A stretch of DNA of 64,000 nt from Mycoplasma testudinis ATCC 43263 (GCF_000687795.1 NZ_JHXT01000002.1:39313-103312), one strand, 5' to 3'; positions 44,250-56,768 are shown, numbered from the stretch's first letter. Translations and numbers: made by a program. Notes: a model not told the origin generated them from the letters alone.

Positions 44250-44266
44250 AATTAGGAAAATCCTAA
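44250..44266 (-). terminator. Hairpin at the lipoprotein gene stop
   Basis: TTAGGA (44252-44257) pairs with TCCTAA (44261-44266); on the minus strand it is followed by TTTTAC. It overlaps the stop codon. Confidence 0.5.
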
Positions 44267-46638
44267 AACTGAACTAATAATAATTGGTTTAAATTATTAA
44301 CTAACTGGTCTTTGATACTATTTTGATAAGAAGTATCAGTAGCAAATTTTGAAATATCTATGGTTAAATTTTGAGTCTTAGATACAGTTCTGATTAAATC
44401 AGATCAGTAATATCCACTCGAACTTTGAATTTTGTAATTAACATTTACTGAAATATTATTGTTGCTAAGATTCTTGTTAGCATCGGCTTGGGAAATTGTG
44501 AAATCAATTGAAGCAGTTACCACTCCATCAGAAGACTGATGAACTGAAGTACCATAAAGCATGGCATTTGTTAAATTGTATTGATATTGGAAGGAGATTC
44601 CGTTTGCAATAGATACAGATGAATTAGATGAAAATACCTTATTCAATGCATCGCGAACATCATTATCGCGCAAAGTAGTTCCGAAAACATTTGTATATTT
44701 CTGCCCCAGTAAATAACTAAACGATCAAGCTCGACCTTGACGAGTATGTCAACCATTAATAGCGCTATTAACGACCTGTTGTTGAATAACTCCTTTACTC
44801 GTGTTGAAAATGCCATTCAATGCATTTACGCCTTGAGTTAATTTTTCTAGTCGATTATTCTTTAATCCAGTAAATGTAATTTGCTTGCCTGTGGCACCAT
44901 CAACTAATACTTGACCATCGATACCAATTGATTTTCCATCTGCAACTAAACTGATTCCTAATTGAATTGAACCTGTTGTATCATCGAATGAAAGAACTTG
45001 AATATTTAAAGAGAAACCATCTGGAAGTTTAGGCAAATTAGTTGAAGGGCGCAATAAGTTATTAAAGCTATCAACATCGCTTACCGTACCAATAATTCCT
45101 TGTACTTGACTAGGCAATTGGGTATTGTCTGCACTTATACCAGATTCAACACCAGCATAGAAATTTTTAACAATGTTTGTAAAACCAGTAATATTGATAG
45201 CAACACCAGAATTTGCATTCGTGGATGGTAAACCATCTAGTCCATAAATAATCGAACCATCTGCATTAGTAATGAAAACTCTAGTTGATAAAATTCCCAA
45301 TAAGTCATTTGCGCTTGCGCTAAATTCAAGTTTAAATTTTGTCGAATCTAAATTAGTTAATAAAGGGATTTGAGTTGAGTTTGTCAAATGTTCATTCAAA
45401 GTTGATACTTCAGTAGATTTATTTAAGTTTGTTAAAACTTCACTTGGTAGTTTTGCTGTATCAGTTGTCGTGTAATTAACTTCTTTAGCAAAATCTTTGT
45501 AATACGTTTGAATGGCTGCTTGATTATTTGCTTCTTGTTGGGTTAAAAACCCGCCAATAATAATTTGCTTGCCTGCTGCTTGATCATTTGTTATCAAACC
45601 ATTAACATCGTAGTATTGACCATCCTTAGTTAAAACAACATTAAGTGATAGTGTGCCATCAGAATTCGCTGTTGCTTCAAATTTTAAACCAAAGCCTGGC
45701 AATTTATTAGTGTTTGGAACTTGCACAGCTCCCGAATCGATTCCCAACAATTGATTTATTTCAGATACTGAAGTAAGATCATTGATTTGGTCTACCAGAG
45801 TTTGCGGTAAAACATTAGTTTTCCCGACAGCAATAACATTTGTCAATGATTGATAATAATCTTTAATAGCATTTTGTGTCTGCCGTTGTGCTTTTGTTTG
45901 AAAGCCTTGAATCGTAATTAATTTACCAACTTTAGACTGATTATCTTCAACGTTACCATTAACATCATATAAAGAACTTTCATCTAAATTAGCAACAGTA
46001 ACATAAATAGAAATTGTGCCAAAAGCGTTATCAAAATTACTCGAAATAACTAATTTGTAATCTTTTAAAGAATTAGGCAGTGACGGAACACTAACTGACT
46101 GTGTTAAATTATTAACTTCTTCAACTGATGGGTTAGATGGTAAATTTAATTCACTTGGAAGTTTGTTAGAATTTTCAGTCTTAGCAATTGCATCTTTAAG
46201 ACTTTGGTAATATGCAGCAATAATTCGCGAATTGTCAACTACTGGTTGAGTTGGGGGATTCTTATCACTTGTATCTGGGGTAGGATTAGTATTTGGAGCA
46301 GTGCCTGGTTTTTGTGATGGGTCAGTGTTAGGTGTTTTATCAGATGCGCCATGAGAAGGCTTAGTACCTGGAGTAGTATCTGGTTTATAAGGTGTATCCT
46401 GAATAGGCTTAGGAGCAGAAGTTTGATCTGAAGCTTTGTCTTTAGAAGAATCCTTAGCTACATCTTTTTGTGTACCGCCAGGTGATACTTGCTTCTCATT
46501 GGATTTGTTATTGTCTGGACTAGTTTGAAAAGAAACTGAAGGAGCAGAACACGCCCCGACAATAATCGGAACAGCAGCTAACAAAGGTGATAAGAGCGTA
46601 ATTATTTTGCGCTTTCGTGATCATTTTATATTTGCCAT
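44263..46638 (-). CDS. Surface lipoprotein with repeated PF04200-type domains
   Basis: A 791-residue lipoprotein. The N-terminus has basic residues, a hydrophobic core and the lipobox VGAC, so Cys29-30 is the probable lipid anchor. A Pro/Thr/Asp-rich linker (about 35-120) is followed by four related modules of about 115 residues, each running from YYQSL...LP through a beta-rich part (LSLNVVLTKDGQYYDVNG) to a GKQIxIxGF end. This is the Lipoprotein_17 (PF04200) repeat of mycoplasma surface proteins. The C-terminal 150 residues are different. Likely exposed outside the cell in adhesion or antigenic roles. It has the same module as the protein at 52931-54698. Confidence 0.85.
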
Positions 46639-46887
46639 AAAAATCCTAACTTTTCACGTAGATGTTTAATATTTAAAAATGATAACAAAATATTTTATAA
46701 AGTCAGTGTATTTCTGTTTGTCGACTTAGTTAAAAACAGATGACAAAAAATCCTGACACTAAGAATTATTCAACTATCTATCTTTTTAAAATTCTACTTT
46801 TGAATCTATTTAAAATAAACTCTCAAATAACCATTAAATCGTTATATCAATAATCTGCATCAATTTATAAAAAGATTTGTGATTAAA

Positions 46888-47913
46888 TTACTTTTTACAA
46901 AAACTAGCGTCTCTTGAAACAGCTATCGTGGCTTCTATCTCTTTATTAGTAAAGCCAAGCGTTTCATAATTTTCTTTAACATGTCCATTAAAAATAAAGC
47001 CATCACTACAGATTGTATATAAAGTATTATTATCGCGTAATTGCTCAATTATTTTATGAAGAGATTCTTCTGACTCTAATCCAGAATTAATATTTGAATT
47101 TGGACAAATTTCAAAAACTATTTGTGGGTTATACTTCATAACATACTTCAGCTTTTTAGGATTCGTACAAATCTGTACCCCATGACCAATTCGGTCTACT
47201 AATCGAATAATGGCTGGATTAAAGAAATCTTCTTCTAGTTGTAGTTCGTTAGTATGTAAAGAAATCCCTAGGCCACCTTCTTTTGCTGTTTTTAAAGCTT
47301 CGAAATGCTCCATCAAATTAAATTTCTTTTTGTAACCCGAAATATCCAAGCCAACTATTCCTCGATCTTGAAATTTTAAAGCTTTTTGAGCTAGTACTAA
47401 AGACTGCTTGCCTGAAAAAGTTCGATCACTTTCAATAATAATTCCACAACGCACTTTATTAAAAATTGTTTTCGCTTTTTGCAGTCCATCACAAGCTGCT
47501 GAAATAATGGAATCTAGATCATAAATTCCTTCCTCATTTCGTAACATTGGATTTAACTTAATTTCCAATAAATCTACTTGACCTTCCAAATAAGCATTTC
47601 TAACCGTTTCAAAAACTGACTGATAAATCGCGATTGGAGAAGAAGCAATTTTTTGGATTAAGGTGTAACGACTTAAATAGTTTTTGAATTGTGACTCACG
47701 AATTTTTTTATCAACTAAATTTTGATTATCAGATTGAGACAATTCTAAAACACTAGGCTTTTCATTAAAACGAATAAATTTCTCAAATTCTTTATAGTCT
47801 TTAGGACTTATTTTCAATCCTCGATCATAAGCAATACTTTTCAAAACTTCAGGTGGTGTACATCCACCTAAATGGCAATGCAAATCTGTAAAGTACATAT
47901 AAAAACCATCCAT
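46888..47913 (-). CDS. Adenosine deaminase-family hydrolase
   Basis: A 341-residue TIM-barrel metal hydrolase. Motifs in order: DLHCHLGG (HxH zinc ligands), ISLHTNE in place of the usual SxHAGE, RIGHGV, FEICPNSN (CPxSN), and CSDGF for the final Asp where ADA has DDP. It should deaminate adenosine or a related purine or aminofutalosine-type substrate for salvage; the SDG variant makes exact specificity uncertain. Start could also be the second Met (MYFTDLHCH, 47898), which is closer to the family's N-terminus. Confidence 0.85.
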   Translation of the reverse strand: MDGFYMYFTDLHCHLGGCTPPEVLKSIAYDRGLKISPKDYKEFEKFIRFNEKPSVLELSQSDNQNLVDKKIRESQFKNYLSRYTLIQKIASSPIAIYQSVFETVRNAYLEGQVDLLEIKLNPMLRNEEGIYDLDSIISAACDGLQKAKTIFNKVRCGIIIESDRTFSGKQSLVLAQKALKFQDRGIVGLDISGYKKKFNLMEHFEALKTAKEGGLGISLHTNELQLEEDFFNPAIIRLVDRIGHGVQICTNPKKLKYVMKYNPQIVFEICPNSNINSGLESEESLHKIIEQLRDNNTLYTICSDGFIFNGHVKENYETLGFTNKEIEATIAVSRDASFCKK

Positions 47914-47994
47914 TATTTTCTGTATCTTTAAATTAATTATAGAAAGGGAAATGGAGAAGTTACATTATTTATGTACTTTTATTAAAAACGGAAA

Positions 47995-49704
47995 CTATAT
48001 TTCTTGGATTAAAGTGTTAATTAAAGGATTTCGTTTTTTATTTCTTCAAATGTAATAGTTTGCAACATTTCGTGTTGCCTTACAAATAGCTTCTTCATGA
48101 ACGCCATTTGAGAAATCGGTTTGGTTTCTTAATTCTTCATTAACTGATTGCTTAATTGCATGACTCATTTTGGTAATTAAAGGACCAGATTCTTTAGCAA
48201 AGAAACATCCTCTGGTAACAATAATTGGCAATCCTAAGACTTCGTGCTTAAGTTTATCAATAGCAAGAATTACTGTAAAGACACCATCTTCACTTAAAAT
48301 CCGCCGTTCTTTTAAAATTTGCGCAGAACTTTTCGAAGTTTTGCGTCCTTCAATATATACAGGATCTGCAAAAAAGCTTTGATCAGTGTAAAATAATTCG
48401 CCTTCTACTAAATGCAAAATGTCACCATTTTTGACAATCACAACATTGTCTTTATCAAAACCAATTTCTTCTGCTAGTTTTTGAACAGAACGAAACATTT
48501 TAAATTCACCATGAATTGGTAATAAGTATTTAGGTCCTAATAAACGTAACATTAATTGCAATTCTTGTTTGGTTGCATGACCCGAAGCATGTAAACGATT
48601 AGATGGTGAATTTTCAAAAATGGTTACACCATGTTTAGAAAGTTCATTAATTAAATATTCAACATTTGCGTAGTTTCCAGGAATAGGATTAGAGGACATA
48701 ATAATTGTGTCTTCAGGTTTCAACGATACTCAAGGATGTTTACCACGAGACATTACATTTAATGCGGCTAATTCTTCACCTTGAGATCCCGTACAAAAAA
48801 TCATAATGGTTTCATCTGGATGTTTTTTCAAATCTCTAGCTGCAATCAAATCACTATCTTTAATGTTGATATATCCAACTTTGCGTGATGTAGCAACATT
48901 GGCTTCCATTGATTTTCCTAAAAGACAAACCTTCCGACCTAAATTTAAGGCTAATTCTACGACTTCATTAATTCTTGTAGTATTAGATGCAAAAGTGGTC
49001 ATAATTACTCGGCCTTGGGCTTCTTTAATAATTTTGTTGATATTAGAATAAATTTTTTGCTCACTCGGACTAAATCCAGGAATTTCTGAATTTGTTGTTT
49101 CACTCATAAATAGAGCAACACCACGTTTTGCAATTTCAACAACTTTATGCATGTTAAGCTCATCACCCTTAGCTTCAAAATCAAAACGATAATCTCCACT
49201 TTCTACAATGTTGCCGTTTGGGGTTTGCACACAAATTCCAAAAGCATCAGGTATCGAGTGATTTACCCGATAAAAATCAACTGTAAAATATTCTGTTTTA
49301 ACCACAGTATCATCATTATAGACTTCAATTTTAGTTGGCTTAGCATCTTTATGTTCTTGTAGTTTTCGCAAAATGAATTCTGATGCAATTTTTGGTGCAT
49401 AAATTACTGGAACATCAAATTCTTTTAATAAATAAGGAACTCCACCGATGTGATCTTCGTGACCATGAGTAATAAATACCGCTTTTAATTTATGAGCATT
49501 TTCTCGTAGGTAACTAAAATTAGCTACAATTCCATCGATCCCCAATAATTCATTGTTAGCAAATTTAATACCACAGTCAATAATAATTAATTCGTCTTTA
49601 TACTCAATTCCATACATGTTCTTGCCAATTTCTTCAAGACCACCAAAGGCAAAAATTTTGGTTGGTTCTTTTCCTGGAATTGGCTTTGTTATTTCGCTAA
49701 TCAT
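47995..49704 (-). CDS. rnjA: Ribonuclease J1
   Basis: A 569-residue metallo-beta-lactamase/beta-CASP ribonuclease with 5'-to-3' exonuclease and endonuclease activity, central in mRNA decay where RNase E is absent. The catalytic metal motif THGHEDHIGG is intact near residue 79, with further ligands in NHSIPD and GDYRFDFE. The beta-CASP part has MTTFASNTTRI and CTGSQGE; then PIHGEF and RPMI-like end (RNKKRNPLINTLIQEI). Two TGA codons are Trp. Partner of the motif-less paralogue at 19005-20696. Confidence 0.95.
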
Positions 49705-49785
49705 AAAATAATGCTCCTGAAAGGTTAAGTGATTAAGTTATCTAAGATAATTCGAATATTTGTGAAATCACAAAATGTAATCATT

Positions 49786-49815
49786 ATTGTATATAAATAT
49801 CTAAAAATATGTCAA
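49786..49815 (-). promoter_or_regulatory. Promoter of rnjA
   Basis: On the minus strand TTGACA (49810-49815) and TACAAT (49786-49791) with an 18-base spacer. The leader of about 75 bases carries a small hairpin, TTTGTGA/TCACAAA, near 49760-49776. Confidence 0.65.
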
Positions 49816-50229
49816 CATAATTAATTGAAGTTTGCATTTTTTTACACCATAAATAATAAAATTATTTTAACTAAATATCTTGTTGTTAATTTTGCATTAA
49901 CATTATCAAATCTCATTTCTTTGTATTTTAAACACGGTATCAAAATTTGAAAAAATCAAGTTTGAATTTCATAAGAATGATTTTTTGCATTAATAATTTT
50001 GCTAACTGAGTTTGTTTCAAGTTTTCAAAAATAAAAAATACAAGGTCGTTAAACCTTGTATATTTGTGTGTTTGGCACATGACTATTGTAGTATAAGATT
50101 TGGAAAAAAATAAAAACTCCAAACTTAAGATGAATATCACCTGAAAATAATAAAAACAAAAACCGTTAATTAAAACATTAGTATTTAATATAAAATGAAG
50201 CCATAACAGTAAATATAAGGAGATACTAA
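49816..50229. other. AT-rich gap between rnjA and a membrane protein gene
   Basis: No gene supported. A bidirectional hairpin, TACAAGGT pairing with ACCTTGTA (about 50038-50060), lies in the middle. The ATG-proximal part contains AAGGAGA for the next gene and AT-rich promoter-like sequence. Confidence 0.5.
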
Positions 50230-51345
50230 ATGAATAATTTAAACAAAAATTCTCCCTGAAGTAATTTTGGTAATGCTGTTAAAAAACCTTGACCAAAAAA
50301 GAAAGATATTGTCTTCCATGACAGCGATAATTACCATTACAAAACATTTTATAGAATGAAACTATCCAAGTGAATTTATATTCCAATTTTTGGCGTTTTA
50401 TTATTTTGGTGATTATGAAAAAATTGCTGCGAATGTAATTTGATTGACCGAACTCGTTCATATTGAATTAGAGTAAAATTTGGAATATCTATATTCTGAC
50501 CACCACTTTTTTTAGCACTATGTTTAATTTACATATTTATGGGATTATTTTTGTCTGATTGAGCACAACTAAATGGCACAGGAATAGCAATTGCAATCGG
50601 ATTAACACCATTATATGCTCTACTACTCTTTCAACCTATTTCGACTTGAGCAACCAAAAAATATCTGTTATATAAATTGTTCCAATTAAAAAATAATCCT
50701 ACTAATACAGATGTAAAAGTTTATTACAATTCTAAAATTACAGACCAAAACAAATACTTTCAAGACTTATCTAAAAAATGTAATAAACCAATCCAAGAAA
50801 ATTTTTATAGTGACGATATGGAAAGTGTAAATTATCCGGAATTTACAACTAATTATGTGGGCACAAGAATTCAACAGATGAAAGAATACGGCAAAACGCA
50901 AGCGGCTCAAGTTCGCAATTATGGATGGTTTATTCCATTCTTTTGACCCTTGGTATTTGGGCAATATTTTGACTACGTCTTTTTTGGTGTTTTACTTTCT
51001 CAAAAAGCAAAGTTAGATAAAAAACTAAAATTATCAAAAAAAATCAATTTAGCTTTAGTATTCAGTTGATTATTATCCTTAATAATATGGGCGGGTTTTG
51101 TTATTTTTGCTGTATCAATACTAACGTCATTTTCATACATCCCTTCGTTTGAGGAATTTGTAAAACAAAATTCTGCAATTATTGATTTCCGAATTGTTGA
51201 TGCGTACAAAAACTTAGTTGGACTGCATTATCTTTGATCGTTTATCTATCTTTTTGTTTTTGCATTAATTTCACTAGGAAGGGCTCAAATGATTAAAAAA
51301 GTTATAGTGAAATGATGCCAAAAAGATTATTGCAATAACTACTAG
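50230..51345 (+). CDS. Polytopic membrane protein, unknown
   Basis: A 371-residue protein with two N-terminal helices after a basic start (about residues 48-65 and 95-150), a soluble middle domain of about 90 residues (YYNSKITDQNKYFQ, IQQMKEYGKTQAAQVRNYG), and further helices at the C-terminus. Many Trp are TGA. AAGGAGA precedes the ATG. Its TAG abuts base-for-base the stop of the convergent ABC permease gene. I do not recognise the family. Confidence 0.75.
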
Positions 51346-52125
51346 TTATTTCCATTTAAATATTTTTCAAGTAATTAGACCAAAAATAACAGCTTCAGCC
51401 ACTGGAATAATAATTCCTAATCAATCTACTTTTCAATCTATTTGAGAAAAGCCGAAAGTATCTTGCAATATAATATTCTGCGAAAAATAAGCTGCACCAC
51501 CGACCGGTTCTAAAAATTGTACGTACTTAAACCAAACTCCATTAGGGTCAATTGAAAACGCGGGAATAGAATTACCACTTAAAAATAAAATTGGGTAAAA
51601 AACTACGGTTCCGATCAAATTAATTGAACGGTCGGTCTTTCCAAATTGCGAAAGAAACAACGCTAAAAATAGCATTAAAATGAATGCAAATAAATCTAAA
51701 AAGAAAATGGAAAAGAAAGTGCTTGCTGATAAATTTAATTCAAATGCAAAATTGGAAATCAATAACTGAACTAAGAAAACAAATAAAAAGACAGAGAAAT
51801 TGACAATACAATGAGTAAAAATATATTGGGTTCTATTGATGTTTAAAGTTCTGAAAATTTTGACCCGATTATATATTCGATCGGCTGCAATTGTATTGGG
51901 AACGTTAGCTAAAGAAATGGAAGTTGCAGCCATTAAAAAATAACCTGGTGCTGTAAAAATAAAAAAATTAGCATTACCAGAAAAACCATTAATGCCTTCT
52001 TGAAACCCTCGTCCTCAAGCAAAATAACTAATGATAATTCAAGCAATCGGTCACAAAACACTAAAAACAATATTTAAAGGGTTTTTTACAAACTTATATG
52101 AATAAAGTAATAGTAATGGTTTCAT
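51346..52125 (-). CDS. ABC-2 type transporter permease
   Basis: A 259-residue membrane protein with six hydrophobic segments, the normal ABC-2 exporter permease layout. A cytoplasmic loop (NRVKIFRTLNINRTQYIF) lies between helices 2 and 3 and VVFYPILFLSGNSIP near helix 5 matches the conserved gate region. The ATPase gene directly upstream ends 1 base before this ATG, so the two form a pair. Exported substrate unknown; lipids, drugs or peptides are typical. Confidence 0.87.
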
Positions 52126-52126
52126 A

Positions 52127-52768
52127 TTAAACCCTTCTTTCAAACAAATTATCGATGTCATCAATCTTATTTATTTTTTGGTCTTTAACCAAATAATATT
52201 TGTTACATAAGGCTCGAATCTCAACAGGGTCATGAGAAACTAGTAATAAAATACTATGAGGATTAAGTTTTAAATAATCTTCAATTTTATCAACAATATC
52301 CATTCTTCATTGATAATCTAATGAAGTCGTTAATTCATCTAAAATAATTAAAGACGGGTTAAACTCCATACATAAAAGCAACTTAAATTTCTGTTTTTCC
52401 CCACCAGATAATTGTTTAAAAATTTTATTTTTAACATGTCCTAGTTCATATTTATCAAAAACTGAATTGTCAAACTTTTTAGTTTTCGAAATCATGCCAT
52501 AAAAATAAAGCAATTCTTTTAAAGTTAATTCAGCATCATATCCAATGTCTTGAAAAACGGCTTTCATATGGGAAGCTAATTCGGGAGCAATTTTAATTGA
52601 ACCAGAAGTTGGTTTGTTTAATCCCATAATTGTTTCAATGAAAGTTGTTTTGCCAGAACCATTTTTCCCCAGAATGGCAATTCGATCACCATAATCAAAT
52701 TGCAAATTAACATCATCAAGAATAGTTCGGTGACCAAACTTCACAGTTAAGTTATTAATTTTAATCAT
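52127..52768 (-). CDS. ABC transporter ATP-binding protein
   Basis: A 213-residue ABC ATPase, short but complete. Walker A is GKNGSGKTT (about residue 36), the Q-loop VFQDIG, signature LSGGEKQKF, Walker B LIILDELTTSLD (Leu in place of the usual Pro after DE) and H-loop VSHDP. One TGA=Trp. AGGAGTAG-like sequence precedes the ATG. Energises the permease encoded directly downstream. Confidence 0.93.
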
Positions 52769-52930
52769 GAGCTACTCCTATTTTTTAAATAAATAAATAA
52801 TATTAATGTATAGATTATAGCAGCATTAAAACCTGTTCAAAAATTAAAATGCGTTATGAACAGATAAAGCTATTAAGTAAGAAGAAAAATACCGTTTCAG
52901 ATATTTCTATTATATTTTGGGTTTTAGGTA

Positions 52931-54698
52931 TTAATTACGAATTGGTGCTGAGAAAACTTGAAAGGTAGCAATTTGAACCCAGTTACGATGCCCAACAGTC
53001 GCCACAATTCGAACGTATTGAGCATTTATCGGACTAGTAAAATTGATAACCATATTGCCTGGTGCTGTTGCATGAATTACAAAATCTTTATCAATGATTG
53101 TAGTTGTTGGATTTTCTGAAATAGAAATATTTTTGTTTGTTGTCCAATTACTACCATCAGTTGATGTGTCAACTTTAAAATCATGTCAGAAATCTGTTGT
53201 GGTTCGAGTTGATCCGTTGTAAAAATTAATTTTTTCCAGACTTCTGAGACTTCCCATATTAATTCCAAAGAAGTTTCCGGCATCATAACCGCTAGCGCCT
53301 CCATTAGGACTATAAAAGACGTATGAACCAGCATCAGTATTATTGAGTACACCTACGTCTCTAGTACTGCCTGGGTTGGTACTGTCATTGAAAAAAACAC
53401 TTCAGCCATTAGGAACAAGAATATTAGAAGCAGTAACTGCAGTTGCCGTTGCCGGTATTCTAAATCCACTAAGCGTCAAGGTAATACCTGTTTTATCATC
53501 TGTTACATTTCCGTTGGCATCAAAGTTTTGGTTATTTCTAGACAATAAAGCATTAATTGTCAAAGTTCCTTTTTCGCGATCTGCAATCCCTTTAGTAAAA
53601 CTCAGACTAAAACCATTACTTGCCAAAGTATCAGGAACCGAAGGTAACGTCGTTGCTAAGATGTTGTTTAAGTCACTAAATGACAGTGTATCACCAAGTT
53701 TAACTTCATCTGAAAAAACATTTTGATTAGCTGTTGAAACAACAACATTAGCAGACAAAAGAGCTTGATAATAACTTTTTATATCTTGATCAAATTTTTT
53801 TAAATCCAGTGATATTTAAAGGTAATCCAACCGCAGTTTGAATCGGGGTTCCGTTAATATCAAATTTTTGATCGTTCTTCATAACAATTATGTTCACTAT
53901 CAATGAACCATTAACAGGGTTTAAAGTTCCTTTAACAAAACTAACACTATAGCCATTAGAAGCTAAACCTTCTGGCAAAGCAGGCAGAGGTGATGACAAA
54001 ATGTTATTGACGTCTGTCAAAGAAGGAGTGTTTGATAAAGTCGTATTATTAGCAAAAACATTCTGGTTAGCTGCAGATACTGTTAATTGCAATTGTTGAA
54101 GGGATTGATAATAATGTTTAATCAAAACCCCAAATTGATTAAACCCAGATAAAACGATATTCTTCCCTGCTTGATCGCTTTGTGTTGTAGCAGATCCATT
54201 TTGATTAAACATTTGATCATTGCTTACGATGTTTACATGAAAAGTGATTGTTCCTTCGCCATCATCAGCACTCGCACTAAATTGTAATTGGTAAGCACTG
54301 GACAAACCACTTGTTTGTAAATCCGGAATTTGATAACCACTATCTTTTAAAATCTCGTTGACTTTTGCTAAATCAATTGGATTTTGAAAAGATTTGATAA
54401 CCTCACTAGGAAGAGTTTGTACTTGGGATTTTAGGCTTGGGTTAACATTTAAATTAGAAAAAAATTTGGCAACATTTGTTTGTTGTTCGTTTCGTTGCTT
54501 ATCTTGCAGTTGTGGAACCGTATTAACTTGATAATTAATAGTCGGGCCAACAAGCAAAACAATTCCAACAGCACCCAAAGTTGCTCAGGTCGCAATTCAG
54601 CCTTTAACATTAAATTTCTTTAAACGTTTAGGATCATTCTTTTTGTCAGTTGAATCAGACTGTTGCTTCTTTTTGTTTATTAGATTAGCATTTTCCAT
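52931..54698 (-). pseudogene. Surface protein with PF04200 repeats and F5/8 type C domain, frameshifted at a 7-A tract
   Basis: From ATG 54698 the frame gives a basic N-terminus, one transmembrane anchor (about residues 35-57), then PF04200-type modules as in the 44263-46638 lipoprotein. After GFKK the frame runs off to a stop at 53748 (ends KKLLSSSFVC). One A fewer in the 7-A run at about 53798-53804 would continue into a third module (SYYQALLSANVVVSTANQNV), then a C-terminal domain with FFGINMGSLRSLEKINFYNG, DTSTDGSNWT and AQYVRIVATVG...W, the pattern of discoidin/F5/8 type C carbohydrate-binding domains, ending at 52931. Full product about 588 residues. Probably phase variable rather than dead. 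Confidence 0.8.
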
Positions 54699-54872
54699 GT
54701 TGATAACTCCAAAGGATAGAATTTCTATTATTTTACAATGGCAACTACATTTTGCGCAGTTATCTATTGTTTCAAACAAATTTTGATAACTATTAACAAG
54801 TTATCAACATAATTAATGTTACTATGAAATAAAAACGAACACCGAAGTGCTCATTATTACAATGTTGGGTAT

Positions 54873-56768
54873 TTACTTGGACACTTGGGGAATAACCACA
54901 TCTGGGTTTCTAAAATTTCAGTTCTTAAGTGAAAAAGGAGACCAGTTTTTGGTAAATTCACAGAATTGCCCGTTAACATCGTGGTATCCGCTCTTAGGTA
55001 AAAAGAAACTAAGGATAGTTGTAGTCAAAAGAGCTAACGTGAATAAAACAATCATCACGATAGTACCGATTGTTTCATTATTTTTAGCAATCGAACTTAT
55101 CGTACCTGTTACTGGGTTATTACTTGCGTCTAACAAAATCCCTCCATCCGGATTAGTTATCAATAAATTCCCTTGGTCATACAACGAAGCAACATTATCA
55201 TAGTTTAACCCACCGTTGTTTTGGGCTGCAAACCTTAACGTGTTACCAATTGTAGACACAGAAGCCCCAAACCCGCCAACTGATGTTTTTAGTGGATCAG
55301 CATATGAAACAATTAAACTTAGCACTGCTTCGTTAATAGTGTAACCAAAATAGCCAACTCCTCAAATTATTCCTGCAGCAATCCCGATAAAAGCAGGGGA
55401 GGATTTTTTTAATTGTTGGGGAACAGTCAAAATAATTGACTGAACCCCTCACAAAAACATTCCTGAAAAGAAAATAAAAATAAACATTAAAACTAAAGCA
55501 GCATGATTATCAAATCCAGCAAAATGACCTAACATTAATGCAATTAAAGCAAAGATACTACCTGCTGAAAAACAGAAGGCAATAAAATTATTACGATGAA
55601 AAATCGTATTATTAATTACTGGAATAAAATACATGCCTGCAAATAAACCAACCACAAATAAGGATACGAAAAGTGGTCATACCCAATAATATGATGTTTC
55701 GCTAATACTTTCTAGTGAGTCAACGCCTGCAACTCCATACAGGGCATCTTGGATGGCAATTACTCTGAAATTTGCTGGTGATTGCTCAATAAACGCTCGA
55801 ATTGTTCCTGATGTCATAAAAATAGCAGCAATTACTCATGAAGTATATACTCCCGCAATTCTTCAAACTTCTTTATCTTTTAAAACTGTTTTAAATGTAA
55901 CAGCATTTGGTGCATCCCGTAAATTTTTAATTTTGTTATTAGGTTTTTTAGGAACAACTTCTTTTGCAAAAACTAAATAACCAATTAGCAAAACAAAAAC
56001 AAGAATTACAAAACCACTCACCACCCCAGTTCAGATTGCTTGATTAACCGCTATATTATTAATTCCTTCATATATTGGAATCACAAAGAAAATATTAGCT
56101 AAAAAAGCACCACCATTAAAACCAATGGTATTAGCGGTTAAATGAAGCGGTTTTTTGTTTGCGGGCATGCTTCCAATAATCGAATTGGTATAAGTAATTA
56201 AGCAAGTTCCACCAATTCCTAAAAGAATACGAAAAAGAACAAAGCCAGCAAATCCGCCAGCTGCAATCCCATCAGGATCACCGCTGCCACCTGCGATTGA
56301 TGCACTATTCCAACTTTGATTTTGTCCTAAAATAATGAAAGGGAAAGCACACACCATTAAAGCCATCACAGCAATCACCGCATACTTGTGACCAATTTTT
56401 ACAATTAATCAGCCCGCTAAAAACGATCCAATTGAACGCCCTAAAGTAATCATCCAATTAGGTACACCAGTAATAAACGGTGGTTGTAAAACCCCCGGCT
56501 TAAAAAAGGCCGCACCCCATCCTGATCCAAAGCTCAACATTTGAAAATTTGAAATTGAGTATCATTGGATAACAAACAAAAAATAACCAAATAAAACCAT
56601 GGCTCATAAAAAAACCAAATGTGGGTATGTAAGTTCAGTTGAAGTGGAAATTCTCTTTTGTTTTTTATTTGTCGTATACAACGGTGTAGTTACGAATCCA
56701 GAAGCACTTGTGGCTTGATTAAATGTAGCTTTTAAGCGATTAGTTTTTTTCGAAAATAATTTAGTCAT
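54873..56768 (-). CDS. Major facilitator superfamily transporter
   Basis: A 631-residue protein with 12 hydrophobic helices. The first 45 residues are a basic cytoplasmic extension. The helix 2-3 loop LGRSIGSFLAGWLIVKIGHK is the MFS motif-A pattern, and GFVLFRILLGIGGTCLITYT matches helix 4. A long soluble loop of about 100 residues before the last helix (TSVGGFGASVSTIGNT, NPDGGILLDASNN) is unusual. Resembles mycoplasma hexose-phosphate-type MFS proteins by layout; substrate cannot be told. Several TGA=Trp. Confidence 0.82.

Noticed and set aside
49940..50140. 66-residue minus-strand frame in the gap after rnjA
   Set aside because: Low-complexity Phe/Leu/Lys-rich sequence, no ribosome binding site, overlaps a hairpin; typical of AT-rich non-coding DNA.
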